Source: Calliopum simillimum
Lineage: Eukaryota > Arthropoda > Insecta > Diptera > Lauxaniidae
NCBI GenBank assembly: GCA_951812925.1
Contig: OX638372.1
Location: 39,182,245 to 39,246,244, forward strand
Direction of reading: 5' to 3'
DNA: 64,000 bases
Shown here: in pieces, positions 11,721 through 23,515 of the stretch
Layout: every line of letters begins with the position of its first letter
How positions within the stretch are numbered: the stretch's first letter is position 1
Position numbers and translations under genes: made by a program
Notes under the pieces: generated by a model
The model's input: the letters and a program-made list of their open reading frames with translations, nothing else
Database searches by the model: none
Told to the model about the DNA's origin: nothing

Positions 11721-13038
11721 TTTGAGATCTTCAATATACGAAGTTCTTTTAAACATTACTTTTGATTTAAAATAAAGTAAATTCCATTAAAATACTTAAG
11801 ATATTACAAGAGCAATATGGAAAATATGTTGAAAAACTATACAATAAAAAACTTAACGTGTTCACGAATGCAATCCTAAGAACTTAGCAAACTACTGTAC
11901 GCGAGCAATCACTTAGTATTTTAGTTGAATGGTATAGAATTTCCAAACAAAATATTAAATAATGCTGCTATCAATTTGAAATTTAATATTCCCCCATGTG
12001 TATAATAGCGCTTTTTTTCGAAAAGTAATTAATAATTAAAAATTAATGTAATATTTTACTATGCATTTGATATTCCTGTTCAGAGAAAAACATTAATTAC
12101 AAAAATTTTTTCCATTTGCATACTATAGTAAAAAAAGATGGCATTTCAAATGACTTACATAAGCTCATCTCATTATTTATAGACTTTAATTAAACAAACA
12201 GTGTAACGTTACGTAAATTCGTTAACAACCCACTACTGTTACTAAAAACATAAAACTAAATCCAACGTATGCAAATTTACTCAAAAAAGAAAAACTAAAT
12301 AAATAAACTGACAATTTTCACCTAATAAAAAAATATAAAACTAGATAATTTTAAATTATGTAGGTACACAAGTAGCCGTCGTCGTCGTCGTCATCGTCAC
12401 CAATCGAAAACGTCATCAACTGAAAACTGTTGAAACGCAATAAAATTATCATATCAAACCGCTGTAATCGAATTGGTTTGGTGGCGGCAAGTAGATACAA
12501 ACGACGTTACGCATAAAAAGTCGCTCGAGTAACTAAAATAAATTAAGAATATTTTATTTATTTATTATTATTATATCGTTACCATTAACATTGGCGAAGA
12601 CAACCCTATACTATGAGACCAAGAAACTGACGCCTGACTGCATGTTATCTTGATTTTCAGATTTCGAGGCGTCCGGCCTAAAACATGAATGAACTGAAAA
12701 CAAATTTACGATTTGATTTTCAAATTAAAAATTCAAATGGTTGGATACGCGGCGTTTTTTTTTTTACTTTTTTGACATATGTTAAATTTGTTTTTATTTT
12801 TTTTCTCTTTTAAGAGCACTGTAGGAAAAGCTTGTATTGTGGGTTGTTTAAGTCACAATGAAATAAAAATAAACAACAACATCTATTTGAATTTATTTGT
12901 GTACCGATGATGCAATTTAAAATCGATTTATATGTTAATTTCGGCATATTTTGTTTAAAGTTGTAACATACGATATTTCTATTAGAAATTGACACATTGA
13001 AATACATAGTTGTATATGCACAACCATATCAAATTATA
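11721..13038. other. No recognisable gene; GTC microsatellite
   Basis: Unremarkable AT-rich spacer. A short GTC/GTCATC microsatellite sits at 12,377-12,398. No exon or element boundary was recognised. Confidence 0.5.
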
Positions 13039-13575
13039 CCCTAGGGAAAAAACAACACTCAACAGGCTTTTTGAAGTGTTTCTTTTTCAGCAATAAGCGC
13101 TTCCGCTACGAAATACCCGTTCTTTCTTTATAACATTGCATACCCTAGGATAAAAACCTTCTCAGGAAGTGGTCATTTGCATTACGTCGGAAAGCGTTCC
13201 TTTAATTAAAACCAAAAAAAAAAAAAAAAAAACCCACGTTAGGATTTGAACTCGTAGTCCCAGGTTTAGTTATATATTGATTAATTAAAAACTTCTTAGC
13301 ATATCAGGCTGCGGACCTCTGTGGTGAAATTGTGCAAAGTTTATATATCAAACAAATTTAGTTTTTTATATGTATATTGTTCTCCGAACGAATATCAACG
13401 TGTTGCAGGATAATCATTGTGTACGTTTTAGTAAATTTCTTTAACGCTATGGACTTAGTCGGTCTATGTGAGGTTTCTGCTCTATGCAATTACTGCCACC
13501 ACAAACTCATAAATTTCTATTAGTTCAACTGCTTTGAAAGAGTTTTCTTAAGAAGCGCTTTTCCCATTCTTTGTT
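13039..13575. mobile_element. tRNA-module TIR element, copy T1 (diverged)
   Basis: It starts CCCTAGGGAAAA and shares the block GCAATAAGCGCTTCCGCT and the following TTTCTTTNTAACATTGCAT with the copy at 38.4 kb. An A run leads into CGTTAGGATTTGAACTCGTA, which on the minus strand carries the B-box-like GAGTTCAAATCC. The right end (TTCTTAAGAAGCGCTT) matches the right end of the 47-kb copy. Confidence 0.62.
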
Positions 13576-13811
13576 AAGTGATACACCCCACGCTTCCACC
13601 GCAGTTTTCCAAATAAAAAGGCTTAAGACAGCTTAAAATTTGCGTTGAAACAATTATGTTACAATCCCGTCTCCAAAATATAGGTGCTCAACAATTGGGT
13701 CACTATAAAAAACGTGTTTTTGCTCATAACTCTTTTTTCTTTACAGAATGGATACCCAAGTTTGCTTGAAAAACTATGTTCTTCAAAAAATTTTGGCGTT
13801 AAAAAGTTATA

Positions 13812-14831
13812 GAGGAAGATGGGCACCTTTTTGTTTTCGACTCATTACTTTTGATCAAATGTATACGTATATTATGCATACATATAATTATCAATGGAAA
13901 GCTAGAGACCTTAGCTAACTACTGGTGACAAAAGTAAATCGATTGCGTCAGTTAAAAAAATTCCACAAATTCTGCTCAACGGCTTCAACAAAATCAGCGT
14001 CAGTGAAAACGTCTGGATCGAATGGCATCATGCCTGTTGCCCTGAAACCAGACTTGATTGTCTTCGTCATCAATGCCAGAACAATTGTTTTGCAGACTAA
14101 GCCGACTACCTGACGTTATTTCTAGCCCGCGTTGACATTGCTCTTTTGCCAAGCATGCATTTTTTGTTCACATCCATGCCCGCCAGCTGCTCCTCGGTCC
14201 ATTTGTCTGGAAACTCAATGCCAAGATTTTTTGCAAAGTGGTATGCCACCCAAACTTAATGGAAACAACATGTTTTCTGCGATATCTTTAAAGGGCCTAT
14301 TTGTTCTTTTCTTTCCACTAAAAAAGCGTTAAAAGGCATAAGAACACCATTTAAATCAGTAATGTTGGCATCCACGACGATATTTCAGTAAAACGCACTC
14401 TCTAAATAATAAAGTGCGGTGCCCACACTCGAACTAATTCAGGACCTACACTTGACTTTGACAGCCACTTTGAAAAGCAATGAGCAAATTGTGTGGTGTG
14501 AACATTTTGGTTTCACTCGGTTTTGAAATATAATAATAAAATAAAATTACTGCATAGAAATAGATTGCACTTAGCTATTCTATTGATTCAGTTCGATTTA
14601 TCGCACTTGAGAAAGGATTGAAAAAAACTTTTGTGTTGACTTTCCCTTACTCAAAAATTATTTTCTTCTCAGCACAAAGCAAATTCGTCAGTTTGCTCCG
14701 GTAAATGCACAAAAACTTCGTGCTGTCATAACACTCGCTTAACGTTTGTCAGAACAATCGCATTTGTTTTCTGTCAAAAGTTACGGGGGGTGCCCACACC
14801 CGAACCATGCCCGCAGGCGGCACTCTTCCCC
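13812..14831. mobile_element. pogo/Tigger-type DNA transposon, internally deleted
   Basis: A 1,020-bp element flanked by TA (13,810-13,811 and 14,832-14,833). The imperfect TIRs are GAGGAAGATGGGCACC and, inverted, GGGGAAGAGTGCCGCC; GGTGCCCACAC.CGAAC also recurs inside at about 14,418 and 14,791. It interrupts repeat F, and the relative at 51.8 kb shows the uninterrupted site (AAAAATTATA then AATATTTTTTG). It carries transposase fragments on the minus strand. Confidence 0.85.
13948..14338 (-). pseudogene. Relic of a pogo/Tigger-family DDE transposase
   Basis: Two pieces of a transposase are joined with the middle lost. The upstream piece (about 14,130-14,338, one in-frame TAA) reads VAYHFAKNLGIEFPDKW then EEQLAGMD, which resembles the CENP-B-type helix-turn-helix DNA-binding domain (usual form: AxxFAxxNxIxxPxxWxxxxxAGxDW). 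The downstream piece (13,948 to about 14,090, different frame) reads TIKSGFRATGMMPFDPDVF and ends in TGA. The GFRATGxxPFxPDVF motif is a hallmark just after the DDE catalytic domain in pogo, Tigger and Jerky-like transposases. The catalytic core itself is missing, and stops and a frame change separate the pieces, so no active enzyme can be made. The TIRs and TA duplication around it agree with the assignment. The family call is made from memory of motifs, not from a search. Confidence 0.83.
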
Positions 14832-15220
14832 TATATTTTTTTGTAGTACTTATAGATAATTTTCGGTTTCGAAAATCGATTTTTTTTCCGATTACGTGAG
14901 CGGAAAAATGATTTCGTACTCAGAAGCAAGGCATCTTTCGAAAAAAATTTATATGTCGTAAAATGGTAAGAATTGTCCAAAAAATACGTGTGAATTTTTT
15001 TAGCTTTTTTGGAAATTTTTTTTTACAATTTTGGAGAAATTAGAAGTGTCTCAAAAAACTGGGAAAAACTCACACGTATAACTTATACACTTTATTTGTA
15101 AAATGCCTTGTTTTTGAGTAAAAAATCGTTTTTCGGCACCGAATATTATCTATAATACCTACAAAAAAAAAATGCATAATTTTTTGACGCCAAAATTTTT
15201 TCAGGACATTATCAAACTGC

Positions 15221-16299
15221 GACGGAAGCGAGCGTTCGTCCACTTGACAAAAATGCCACATATATACTTTCGTAACATTTGCAAAGAAATCACTTTTTTA
15301 ATAAAAAATCTAATAAATCAATTCGCATGTTCCATGAAATTATGAAGTGAATCCAATAATCATCTAATCAGAAGTGTCCACTTTGCTGGTCAGCAAATGT
15401 TCCACATACGAAATTAGTTATTTTCTCATTAATCTTGTAAATCTATTGCGAAGTTTTTTATTTAATGACTAAATGAATTTCATGATTTGTTACTAAACGC
15501 TAAATTTAATTTTTCAACAGAAAGAGGATTAGTTGATATCATGCGATTTGCTTAACTTATTCTGAAGCTTTTTTTCGAAGATAAAATTCAACGAATCTTC
15601 AAATGAACGAATATTTACAAACTGATAAAAATAAAAATCTTTTTTTTTGTACTGGTTTTTTGTATTTATTCATCCCATTTTCGGATATTACTTGCGTTTT
15701 TTTTTTCTTTATTTCTCATCTGCACATGAAGAAATCCATTAGGAAAATGAAAAAAACCAACAACAATACAAAACAAATAAAAGCACACATATGTTTTTTG
15801 TTGTTGTACTTAAGCTTTTCCACCATAATCCCTTTCGATTCAGTTGAATTAAGAGAATTAATTTCTTGGAATTTTCAGGTAGGTACCTTATGCGGTTTTT
15901 ATTAACTTAACGCTTTACGTGTGTGTGGTGCTAATTTCTAAAATGAAGAGCAATTATTTTTATTAAAACACTTTTCTTTCGGATGGTGCTTTTAAGTGAA
16001 TTTAATTGAAAATTTAATTTTTGATATAAAAGTTGCTGGCAAAAAAAAAAAATCTAATTCCTAAAAATACTCTAGAAGTAGAGAGTATAGTACATGTGTA
16101 TATATTATAAACATTGTATGTATAAAAAGGGGTTGTTAATTTTGAAGTATGCAATTGGATTTTATTATTTATAAGCAGCTTATTTATAAATTTTGTTATT
16201 TTTAAGCAATAGTTGTATTTTTGGATACAAAAATGTGTTTTTTTGAAAACCAACTTGTACTTAGTTTTCATTGACTATCATGTAATTTTTCAAGGCTGT
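15221..16299. other. No recognisable gene
   Basis: AT-rich spacer with T and A runs. A weak acceptor/donor juxtaposition (ATTTTCAG then GTAGGT) lies at 15,878/15,879 but has a poor pyrimidine tract. Confidence 0.45.
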
Positions 16300-17470
16300 C
16301 TCAAAAGTTTTCTGTAAAATTCTGTAAGTTGTTAAAAATCTCATGAGATTTTTAAAAAATGTCATGCGATTTTTAAAAATGTCATGTGATCTTTTTTAAA
16401 TGTCATGCAATTTGTTTATTTTGGTACCAACAGGCATGCATACGATGACTTGCTTGGATGAGTTTACTGTTACCAAAAACAAGGCAAAATGCATAAAAGC
16501 AAAACAAAACATTTTTGAAGGCTGGCTTGCGTTTCATGTTTCAGGACCCACCATAAGTCAACCTCATCAGACGCATTTGCCAACGTCAAGAAGAACTTAC
16601 AAGCATACTATATATATTCATCCCTAAGCATAGATTCGTTGAGAATCATAATTTTTTTGTTTTTCTTTTGTTGTTCTACGTTCTGCTGTTGTAGATATTT
16701 GTTACATATTATACTTTTCTTGCATATTTTCATGCAATTCGGTTTTGTAAATTTCACGACTTTTATATACTAGATATTTCCAAATATGTCATGTAATTCC
16801 ATTTTGTAAATTTCATCATGCAGTTTTTATAATCTATCTTGCAATTTTCATACAGTTATTAGAAATCTTCATGCTATTTTTAAAATCATCTTTAAATTTG
16901 CGAAAACTATCATATGATATAACTATTAAAAACTATCATGCTGTTTTCTTATGCTATGCAATTTTTCTGTAAGAAATTTTCAACATCATATGTTTAAAAA
17001 ATCATGCAACTAAAAAAAAAAATCATGCGATTTAAAAGAAATGTCATGCGATTTAAAAAAAAAATATCATGCGATTCTAAAATTTGTTTTTATTTTTTCA
17101 TACTAATTTTTCTAAACTTTTTTTGTAACATCAAAAAAATTTGTCGCCATTGTTATTTCTAAGCAGTCACCTAACTGTCATATGTAACAATCTATCTGGC
17201 ATCAGCGCTAAAATCTTGTAAATAAAATGGGATGATAAATTTAATTTTCGAAAACAATTTTTGCAAGATATAGTAAAATTTTTGTAAACTATTATGAAAC
17301 ATCATTCAACACACACGTATAATTTTTAAAACTGTCATGCGATTTCTGTAAATGTAGTTCGTTCAAAAAACATTATACGTTTTCTATAAATTCTATGCAA
17401 TGTTTCTGTAAAATGAACTTTAAAAATAATGTCATGCGATTTACAAAAAAAATTGCATGCAATTTTTTAG
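16300..17470. repeat. Degenerate interspersed repeats of TCATGCGATTT
   Basis: Motifs of the form TCATGCGATTTNTAAAA recur at irregular 20-150 bp spacing (for example about 16,360, 17,015, 17,045, 17,068, 17,336, 17,433). Related variants (CATGCAATTT, CATGTAATTC) fill the gaps. The same motif continues, in both orientations, near 18.9, 20.3, 20.7, 22.4-22.7, 24.9 and 27.9-28.1 kb. Confidence 0.7.
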
Positions 17471-18865
17471 TCAGATTTTTCTTTTTGCCCTTACCTATGT
17501 TAATATGCTTGATAGCATTAAAATTTCCCTATGCGAAGTTATTAATACGCTATACTGCTAACTAACGGGCCACCAAAGCTGACTCGCTTCTGCTCTAAAA
17601 ACTTGAAAAATAAATAGGAAGAAAAACTCCCATTATATTACACTCAGTCAATAGTATCGTATGTTGGTATTGCCAACGCATTGTAATATGGCGTCGACTT
17701 GTGTTGCCGGCAAACATGCATGCAATAATTAAAATAATTTTATTGTTTATGCTGCTGCGTGTAGCATGAATTTTTTTCTTTTATAGGTATGCAGCTTATT
17801 TGCTTTTTATCATCAGCATTAATTTGTTACTGCTGTCGTTGCTGATGCTGTTGCTGTTGCCGTTGCTTGCTGTTCTTGCTTTATTATTTATTTACATCAG
17901 CGCTCAACACATAAATTTAAGACCTTGATACATGTATTCGTTCGTAAGTTCGTTAGTTAGTTAGTTAGTCATAGTTCCCTGCTGGTGTAGATTATTTTTT
18001 ATTAAGATTGTGCTGCTGATGATGATCGTTATGCTGTGCTGCCATTTCATCATTAACAGCTAATAATGTGGCAAGTTATGTTCGCAACGCGTTGAAAGAT
18101 ATTCTTGTTGCTGACGATATACCATGGAATTTTATTGTATACTCTGATGCATTTTTATGCGTATATGTTTTGGAAATGAGGGATGCTTTGTGAGAACTTT
18201 GGTATTCTTTCTTCTTTAAATAATTTTGCATGTATGCAGTTCATAAAGTTTCTTGTTTTTTTTTTTTTTTTGTCTTTTAATAAAAGTGCAATAAACATTT
18301 CCTCACTAATGTAACTTTAGCGCCAACATTTTTTGAAACAGGGCGCTTTGCACACAGTGAGTGGTGATTTAAAAATTATGCTATGCAATTTCCATAACAG
18401 CATACAGTAAAATTTTGTTTACAAGGGTCATTAAAACTATCTAGTTAAATTTTACTTCTTTGCTACTGTTAACTCCCCCCATTGAAAAGTTGCACCCACT
18501 TTTTCGATGTGAAATGGCGTGACAAAATATTTTTATGAAAAGTGCCACGCCTATTCCATAAAATGGAGAACTACCATAATATTTTATCGCAACAGCGAAT
18601 ACATACACTAAGTGCTTTAGCTTTCTTAATGTTCTCCAGTTTTATTCATTTTTGTTTTTGGGATTTGTCAAATTTTTAATGCAGCAAAGTAAGTCTCTCA
18701 GCGAAAAGAAATTTTTTTTAGATTTTTACAGTCAGTAAGAGTCTAAACAGTTGGCTGAAAAGACAGATTATCCTGAGGCTTAGATACTAAAAATTTCCTA
18801 TGATTCATATGAAAACTCACATTATTTTAAATATTTTAATGTAAAAATCAGTAAAAACATGAAAT
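17471..18865. other. No recognisable gene; short trinucleotide and TTAG repeats
   Basis: Contains GCTGTTGCTG-type triplets near 17,835-17,870, a TTAG run near 17,948, and a weak acceptor/donor juxtaposition at 17,786/17,787 (CTTTTATAG then GTATGC). No exon is recognised. Confidence 0.45.
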
Positions 18866-18869
18866 TTTA

Positions 18870-18992
18870 GAAAAATATCATGCGATTTTGAATCAAAAAT
18901 GTTGTAATTTCTCAATTTATGTATGCTTTTTAAAACAAATATTTTTGCGGAAATAATGAGATGCTCAGGAGATCTGTTGGAAAATCTCAAGC
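18870..18992 (+). repeat. Direct repeat flanking the Penelope-like insertion, left copy
   Basis: About 120 bp (AAAATATCATGCGATTTTG, TCAATTTATGTATGCTTTT, GGAAATAATGAGAT) recurs in the same order and orientation at 20,322-20,450, just right of the Penelope-like element. Confidence 0.78.
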
Positions 18993-19099
18993 AATTAAAA
19001 AATCTCTTGTATCTTTTGTGAAAACACACAATTAGATTTTTGAAAAATCTAATGATTTTTAGCGACCTTTTGAAATATATCTGGATTTATTAAGCGGGC

Positions 19100-19288
19100 T
19101 TGAGGTCCATTTTACAAGAAGAGACAAACTACATTAAACGGTACACATTAGAAATGCTACACATAATCAACACACCAACACAACAACGATTAAATTTCAA
19201 AACAGACACAGAGCGAATTGCTCACAGCTACAGACACCTGATAAAGAACCCACTAGCAATTGAATTCAATACTGAAAATGGCAATTGA
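19100..19288 (+). pseudogene. C-terminal fragment of a Penelope-like polyprotein
   Basis: The frame reads RSILQEETNYIKRYTLEMLH then IINTPTQQRLNFKTDTERIA and SYRHLIKN before a stop. The arrangement KRxxLExxHI..TP..........TDT....YRHL resembles the very end of Penelope-like polyproteins, after the GIY-YIG nuclease. Only about 55 residues of a protein normally several hundred long remain; there is no reverse transcriptase domain and no credible ATG (the frame opens just inside the inverted repeat). Alternative: the C-terminus of another nuclease-bearing retroelement. A protein search would settle it. Confidence 0.5.
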
Positions 19289-19489
19289 GTTGGTAATAAC
19301 TTGCGGGGCAAGAGACGAGGATGATTGTTTAAGTTCTGAATATTTCAGCGAGTTGGTAATAAGACAATTATTGCTGCGATTTTTTTTTGTTTACTTTTGC
19401 TCTAGTTATGAAAAACGTAAGCGAGTTGGTAATAGCCCACTAGCAAAAACAAATAAGTCAATAAGTCAGCTTCGCAAGAGCACGAGGAT

Positions 19490-19572
19490 GGAGCAGTGGT
19501 CTAGCGACTGGCACTGCGATTGAAAGTTGTAGCAACCGTGAGGTCCTCGGTTCAACTCCGGCCCAGACCAAA
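19490..19572 (+). ncRNA. tRNA-like pseudogene / SINE-type head
   Basis: An A box TGGTCTAGCGACTGG at 19,497 and a B box GGTTCAACTCC at 19,549-19,559 are spaced about as in a tRNA gene, and the segment ends GGCCCAGACCA. The T arm pairs only partly and the acceptor stem does not pair, so it is not a working tRNA. It may be an internal pol III promoter or a SINE head. Confidence 0.55.
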
Positions 19573-20192
19573 CACAAAAGTTTTTCAACTTGCAATTTTT
19601 CAATTATAATTAATTTAGTAAAATAAAAATAATTATAGTTACATCAATATGATGAATCTTTGTGGCGAAAGACGTAAAATTGCAATCAAAAATAAATTTT
19701 TTAAAATATTCAATTAGTTATGTAATTTTTGTTCTTCAAAGTAATATGAATAGGTAAGAGGTGAATAGGTCATAGAAGTTGGCATATGAATAGGTAAGAG
19801 CTGATACACTCCTACACCCTTGTATGCGAGTTGTTCACATCTGAGTTTTCAATGACATCGCTGTGTTAAAATTCAGCGATGCGGTAATAGGTTAGACCCT
19901 CACTTTTGCTATTACCAACTCTTATGCTAGCTATTACCCATTGCTACTGGGAAGAAATGCAAATAAAATCATCAGTGGACAACAGAGCAGCGGCAACATC
20001 AGCTGTTTTTTATTTACAATAGGAATTTAAATTTGTGCAATATTTACTTTTTAATTTTGTGCAATATTTTTTTCAAATTGTTTTTGTCCATTGTGTTAGT
20101 TTTTAAGTAATTTATTTATTTATTTTCTGACAAGTAAGTTTTATATTGTTTTCTTTAAATTTCTGAAATCTAATTGTAGTGAATTCTTAGGT

Positions 20193-20230
20193 CCCTGAAG
20201 ATGACTATCAAAGATAGTCGAAATATTGGA
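20193..20230 (+). other. Hammerhead-like hairpin motif
   Basis: CTGAAGA, then a perfect stem GACTATC-AAA-GATAGTC, then GAAA. This has the order of a hammerhead core (CUGANGA, stem II, GAAA) with one extra base before the stem. Penelope-like elements are known to carry hammerhead motifs. The flanking stems needed for cleavage are not evident. Confidence 0.35.
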
Positions 20231-20321
20231 GAAAGAAAATTATAATAAATTATATAAAAAATCAATAAGCATTTTTTATTAATTTTGGACCTCAAGCCCG
20301 CTTAATAAATCCAGATATTTT

Positions 20322-20450
20322 TGAAAAATATCATGCGATTTTGTATCAAAAATGTAATCATTTTTCAATTTATGTATGCTTTTAAACACAAATTTTCTTC
20401 GGAAATAATGAGATTCTCTGGGGATCTTTTGGAAAATCCCATAAAATAAA
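20322..20450 (+). repeat. Direct repeat flanking the Penelope-like insertion, right copy
   Basis: Partner of 18,870-18,992 in the same orientation. Confidence 0.78.
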
Positions 20451-22365
20451 GTTAAAAATATGATGCAATTTTAAAAAAAAAAATGTCTTAAAAAAACAAA
20501 AAAAAAAAACACCCAATTTAATATCAGAAATATTTAAAAAACTTAATTAATTCTGTTTGTCCCAAAAAAAAAAAAAAATGGAATAGTTGTTTAAGTTTTT
20601 CAATTACAATAAGGTTTGTGAGATCCTCAGAAAATCTTAACTGATTTAGTGAAATATAGCATGCGAGATTTTAGACTATTTTTATGATATTTCAATTGCG
20701 TGCGATTTAATCAAAGTCATGCAATAAATTACATGCGATTTCTAAAAAAAAAAAAATAAAATTTCTCATTTTTCGACAACTTTTGGCCAAGTGTTTATTT
20801 AAAATATTATTTAAAAACGAACATTTTAATCAAAAAATCATCAAAATTTTTGGATTTTAGTGTTCGCAAGAATTTTTAAAAGTATCGAATATTTTATTTA
20901 AACCCATATAATTTTTGTGTCGTATTTTTGTTTATATTTTAGTTTTTTGGTTACTTTGTTTTATATAAAATATGCCACTCAAATATGCATTGTATTAAAA
21001 ATAGCTCTTTCCTCAGCTATTTCGGATTTTTAAAAATATCTGTTAATTATTTAAAGTAATGAACTTTTTCACACAATTTTTCGCGAATAATTTTAGCACT
21101 CAATTAACACACTCGCAAGCTGTTTTGTTTTGTTTATTTTGTTTTTTATTTTCAATTAATTAATTAATACATTATTAAAAAGCAATTTATGTTAACAAAA
21201 TATTTCATACAAAAAAAAAAAAAAACAAAAGTGCAAAACCTTGATTTTAATTAGCGTTAATTGATTTAATTTTTTCGAAAAATATTTCACAATTATATAA
21301 ACATTTTTGTGGTGATTTTTTTTTTTTAAATTAAAAATGCATTAATTGCAGCAAAAAATTTCTCATATTTTCAATTTATTGTCTAACTGAAATCAATTAT
21401 TGAAATGTATCCGTGTCAAAATTTAGTTTTTGTAATAGTATGAAGGCGTTCTCAGTTTGCTTTTTGAGTTTTTTTTTTTTTTTTTGTTTTTTGTGGAAAC
21501 CCAGCGTTTTAATTCATATTTTAAAGATCTTATATTACAATATATATTTTAGTACTTAGTGTACAAATTCTACAACACCACAAACTGGCGCTTTATATAA
21601 ATATTTGTAAGTACATATAATGTTAATGTGGAATAGATGACCTATGGCAAAGTGAAATAAATACATATGTATATATCTGTACTATGAAATTACGGAAAAA
21701 TCAATTAGAGTAAAAGGTTTCAACAATTCTATGAATAATTAATATTTTCATTAAAGAAAAAAATATTGTTTTTTAACTATGTCCACAGAGTAGTTCTTTG
21801 TGAATTGAAGCCTCTGGGAAAGAAATAAAACGAAGCTTCAAAAGAAATTAAAAATCTCATAAAATAAATGCATTTTTGAAAACTTTAATGCGTTACATTT
21901 TTACTTTACTTACTTTATTTAGCAAAAATTAAGTAAATTAACTTTTAATAACAATAAAATTGAAATAACTCTTTCAGTATACGATTTTAAATATTAAACA
22001 TGTATAGGAGATTCTACGCTTCCCCTCCGATATCTTCAAATATACTTTAAAAGTTTTGTTGAGCGGTTCTTGTCATCTTTCTGAAATATTGTTTGACAGA
22101 GCCCAGCATTTAGTCGCTTCAGTTCTCTACTATGCCATACGCATATTGGTGTATTTCGTGAAAATCGAAAAAAAAAGTTTGAATTTTCTATGCTTGAAAC
22201 GAAACTTGAATTTAAACGCCAGTAATCCATTGAAGTTAACGTGAAATTGTTGAAAATACAAGTATTTGGTATTATTTTAAGATTAAAATCGCTTTAATTT
22301 AATATTTTTTATTTTATAAAAGGCCAAAGCACAATAATATTTTTTAATAAAAACAATAATTTAGT
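20451..22365. other. No recognisable gene; A/T-run-rich spacer
   Basis: Holds further CATGCGATT-type motifs (about 20,655-20,745), many A and T runs of 10-17 bases, and no exon or element boundary that I can see. Confidence 0.45.
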
Positions 22366-22367
22366 TT

Positions 22368-22630
22368 TAATGAAGATTTTGAAAAATCGCATGATATTTT
22401 TCAAAATTGCATGATATTATTTTTTTATCTTAATGAAGATTGTGAAAAATCGCATGATATTTTGCGAAATTGCGTAAGATTTTCTTTATTTTAATGAAGA
22501 ATGTGAAAAATCGCATAGTAATTTTAAAAATTGCATAAAATTATTTTCTGTTTTAATGAAGATTTTAAAAACTCGCATGATATTAATGAAGATTTAAGGA
22601 AATCGCATGATATTTTTCAAAATATCATTA
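22368..22630. repeat. Minisatellite, ~62-bp unit
   Basis: Units starting TTAATGAAGATTNTGAAAAA and continuing TCGCATGATATTTT, ..AATTGCATNATATT recur about every 62 bp, three full copies plus partial ones. The unit contains the ATCGCATGA motif, the complement of the TCATGCGAT motif dispersed over 16-28 kb. Confidence 0.75.
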
Positions 22631-23515
22631 CTTTTTTATAAATCGCATTGGATTTTTAAAATCGCATTTTTGGATATTGCATGAGATTTTTAAAAATTGC
22701 ATGAGATTATTTTTTTATTTTATTAAATATTTTATTAATATTTTTCAAAATTTCATGAGATTTTTAAAAATAGCAAAAGATTTTTAGATTGTTTTACAGA
22801 TTCGGAATAGAGAGAGGCACAGCATTAGTTTTTTAGTTTTTGTTTTTAATTAAAAAACTCTTAAACTGTGACAATTTCAAAGAACATAACGATTTCTTAA
22901 TTTTTCAAAACTGGCAATTGCTGTTAAAATGAAATTTGAGCATTTATGCAAACCGAGCACAATTCAAGTTGAATAACATTTTTACTTGTAAATATCTAGT
23001 TCTAAAAATATAAATTTAATGCGCTAGAAACGTATGCATAACATATGTCTGTCATTAGTATATGTTACACATTCATAAATGCATACATATGTGAAGGAAA
23101 TCAAACTCAAGTGCAACGTTGTTTTATAAATCAACATATGATAAACATTAAATCTGAAATAAATAAATTAAATTTCAAGAACTGCATTTAATAATATGCT
23201 TACAAATCAGTATAAAAAATCGCAATAAAAATCAATGTTACAGTCAATGATACTTTGTGCACTGAAATCAAAAAGTCTAAAATTTCACATAATAGATGTA
23301 TTTCCATTTTAATGAAATTCACATTGATTTCACTAGATGCAGTTGATTTCCGTCCACCTACTACAGCACGTAAAATCTCACACATTTTTATCCCACTACC
23401 ACTTTAAAACGGTGCATTCAACGATTTAACGTTCTAATTAACTGGAACAAAATTAATTACTAAATCGTCTCGTTTTGATTACAACAACAGCTGGAACTGC
23501 AACATAATAACAAAC
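22631..23515. other. Putative intron on the minus strand, no gene seen
   Basis: Downstream (minus sense) of the exon at 23,516. Apart from trailing ATCGCATTTT-type repeats to about 22,790 it shows no recognisable feature. Confidence 0.4.

Larger units (their letters stand above)
13690..15220. repeat. Foldback repeat F, split by a pogo element
   Basis: The left arm (CAAAAAATTTTGGCGTTAAA at about 13,784, continuing after the insertion at 14,832-14,990) is the inverted counterpart of about 15,070-15,210, which ends ...TTGACGCCAAAATTTTTT. Removing the pogo element restores an uninterrupted arm. Single-arm relatives lie at 49,190-49,400 and 51,690-51,960. Confidence 0.72.
19077..20318 (+). mobile_element. 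Truncated Penelope-like retroelement bounded by 33-bp inverted repeats
   Basis: A 33-bp perfect inverted repeat (core AAGCGGGCTTGAGGTCCA) bounds 1,242 bp. The left end runs straight into a coding fragment that resembles the C-terminal GIY-YIG endonuclease region of Penelope-like elements. The right end carries CTGAAGATG, a 7-bp stem and CGAAATATTGG, a motif I associate with Penelope-like ends. Between them are three copies of GAGTTGGTAATA (19,281, 19,350, 19,430), one inverted copy (about 19,908), and a tRNA-like segment, so at least one further insertion is likely inside. Penelope elements often carry unusual inverted terminal structures. Confidence 0.6.

Noticed and set aside
15866..15884. 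Third ratchet point (ATTTTCAG|GTAGGT)
   Set aside because: Pyrimidine tract interrupted by GGAA; too weak to list as a feature.
17772..17792. Fourth ratchet point (CTTTTATAG|GTATGC)
   Set aside because: Donor half is poor; a chance T run next to TAG is likely.
19490..19572. Functional tRNA gene
   Set aside because: A and B boxes are good but the acceptor stem does not pair and the T arm is imperfect.
16300..22800. CRISPR-like array from regular CATGCGATT repeats
   Set aside because: Spacing is irregular, units are degenerate and in both orientations; the DNA is eukaryotic.
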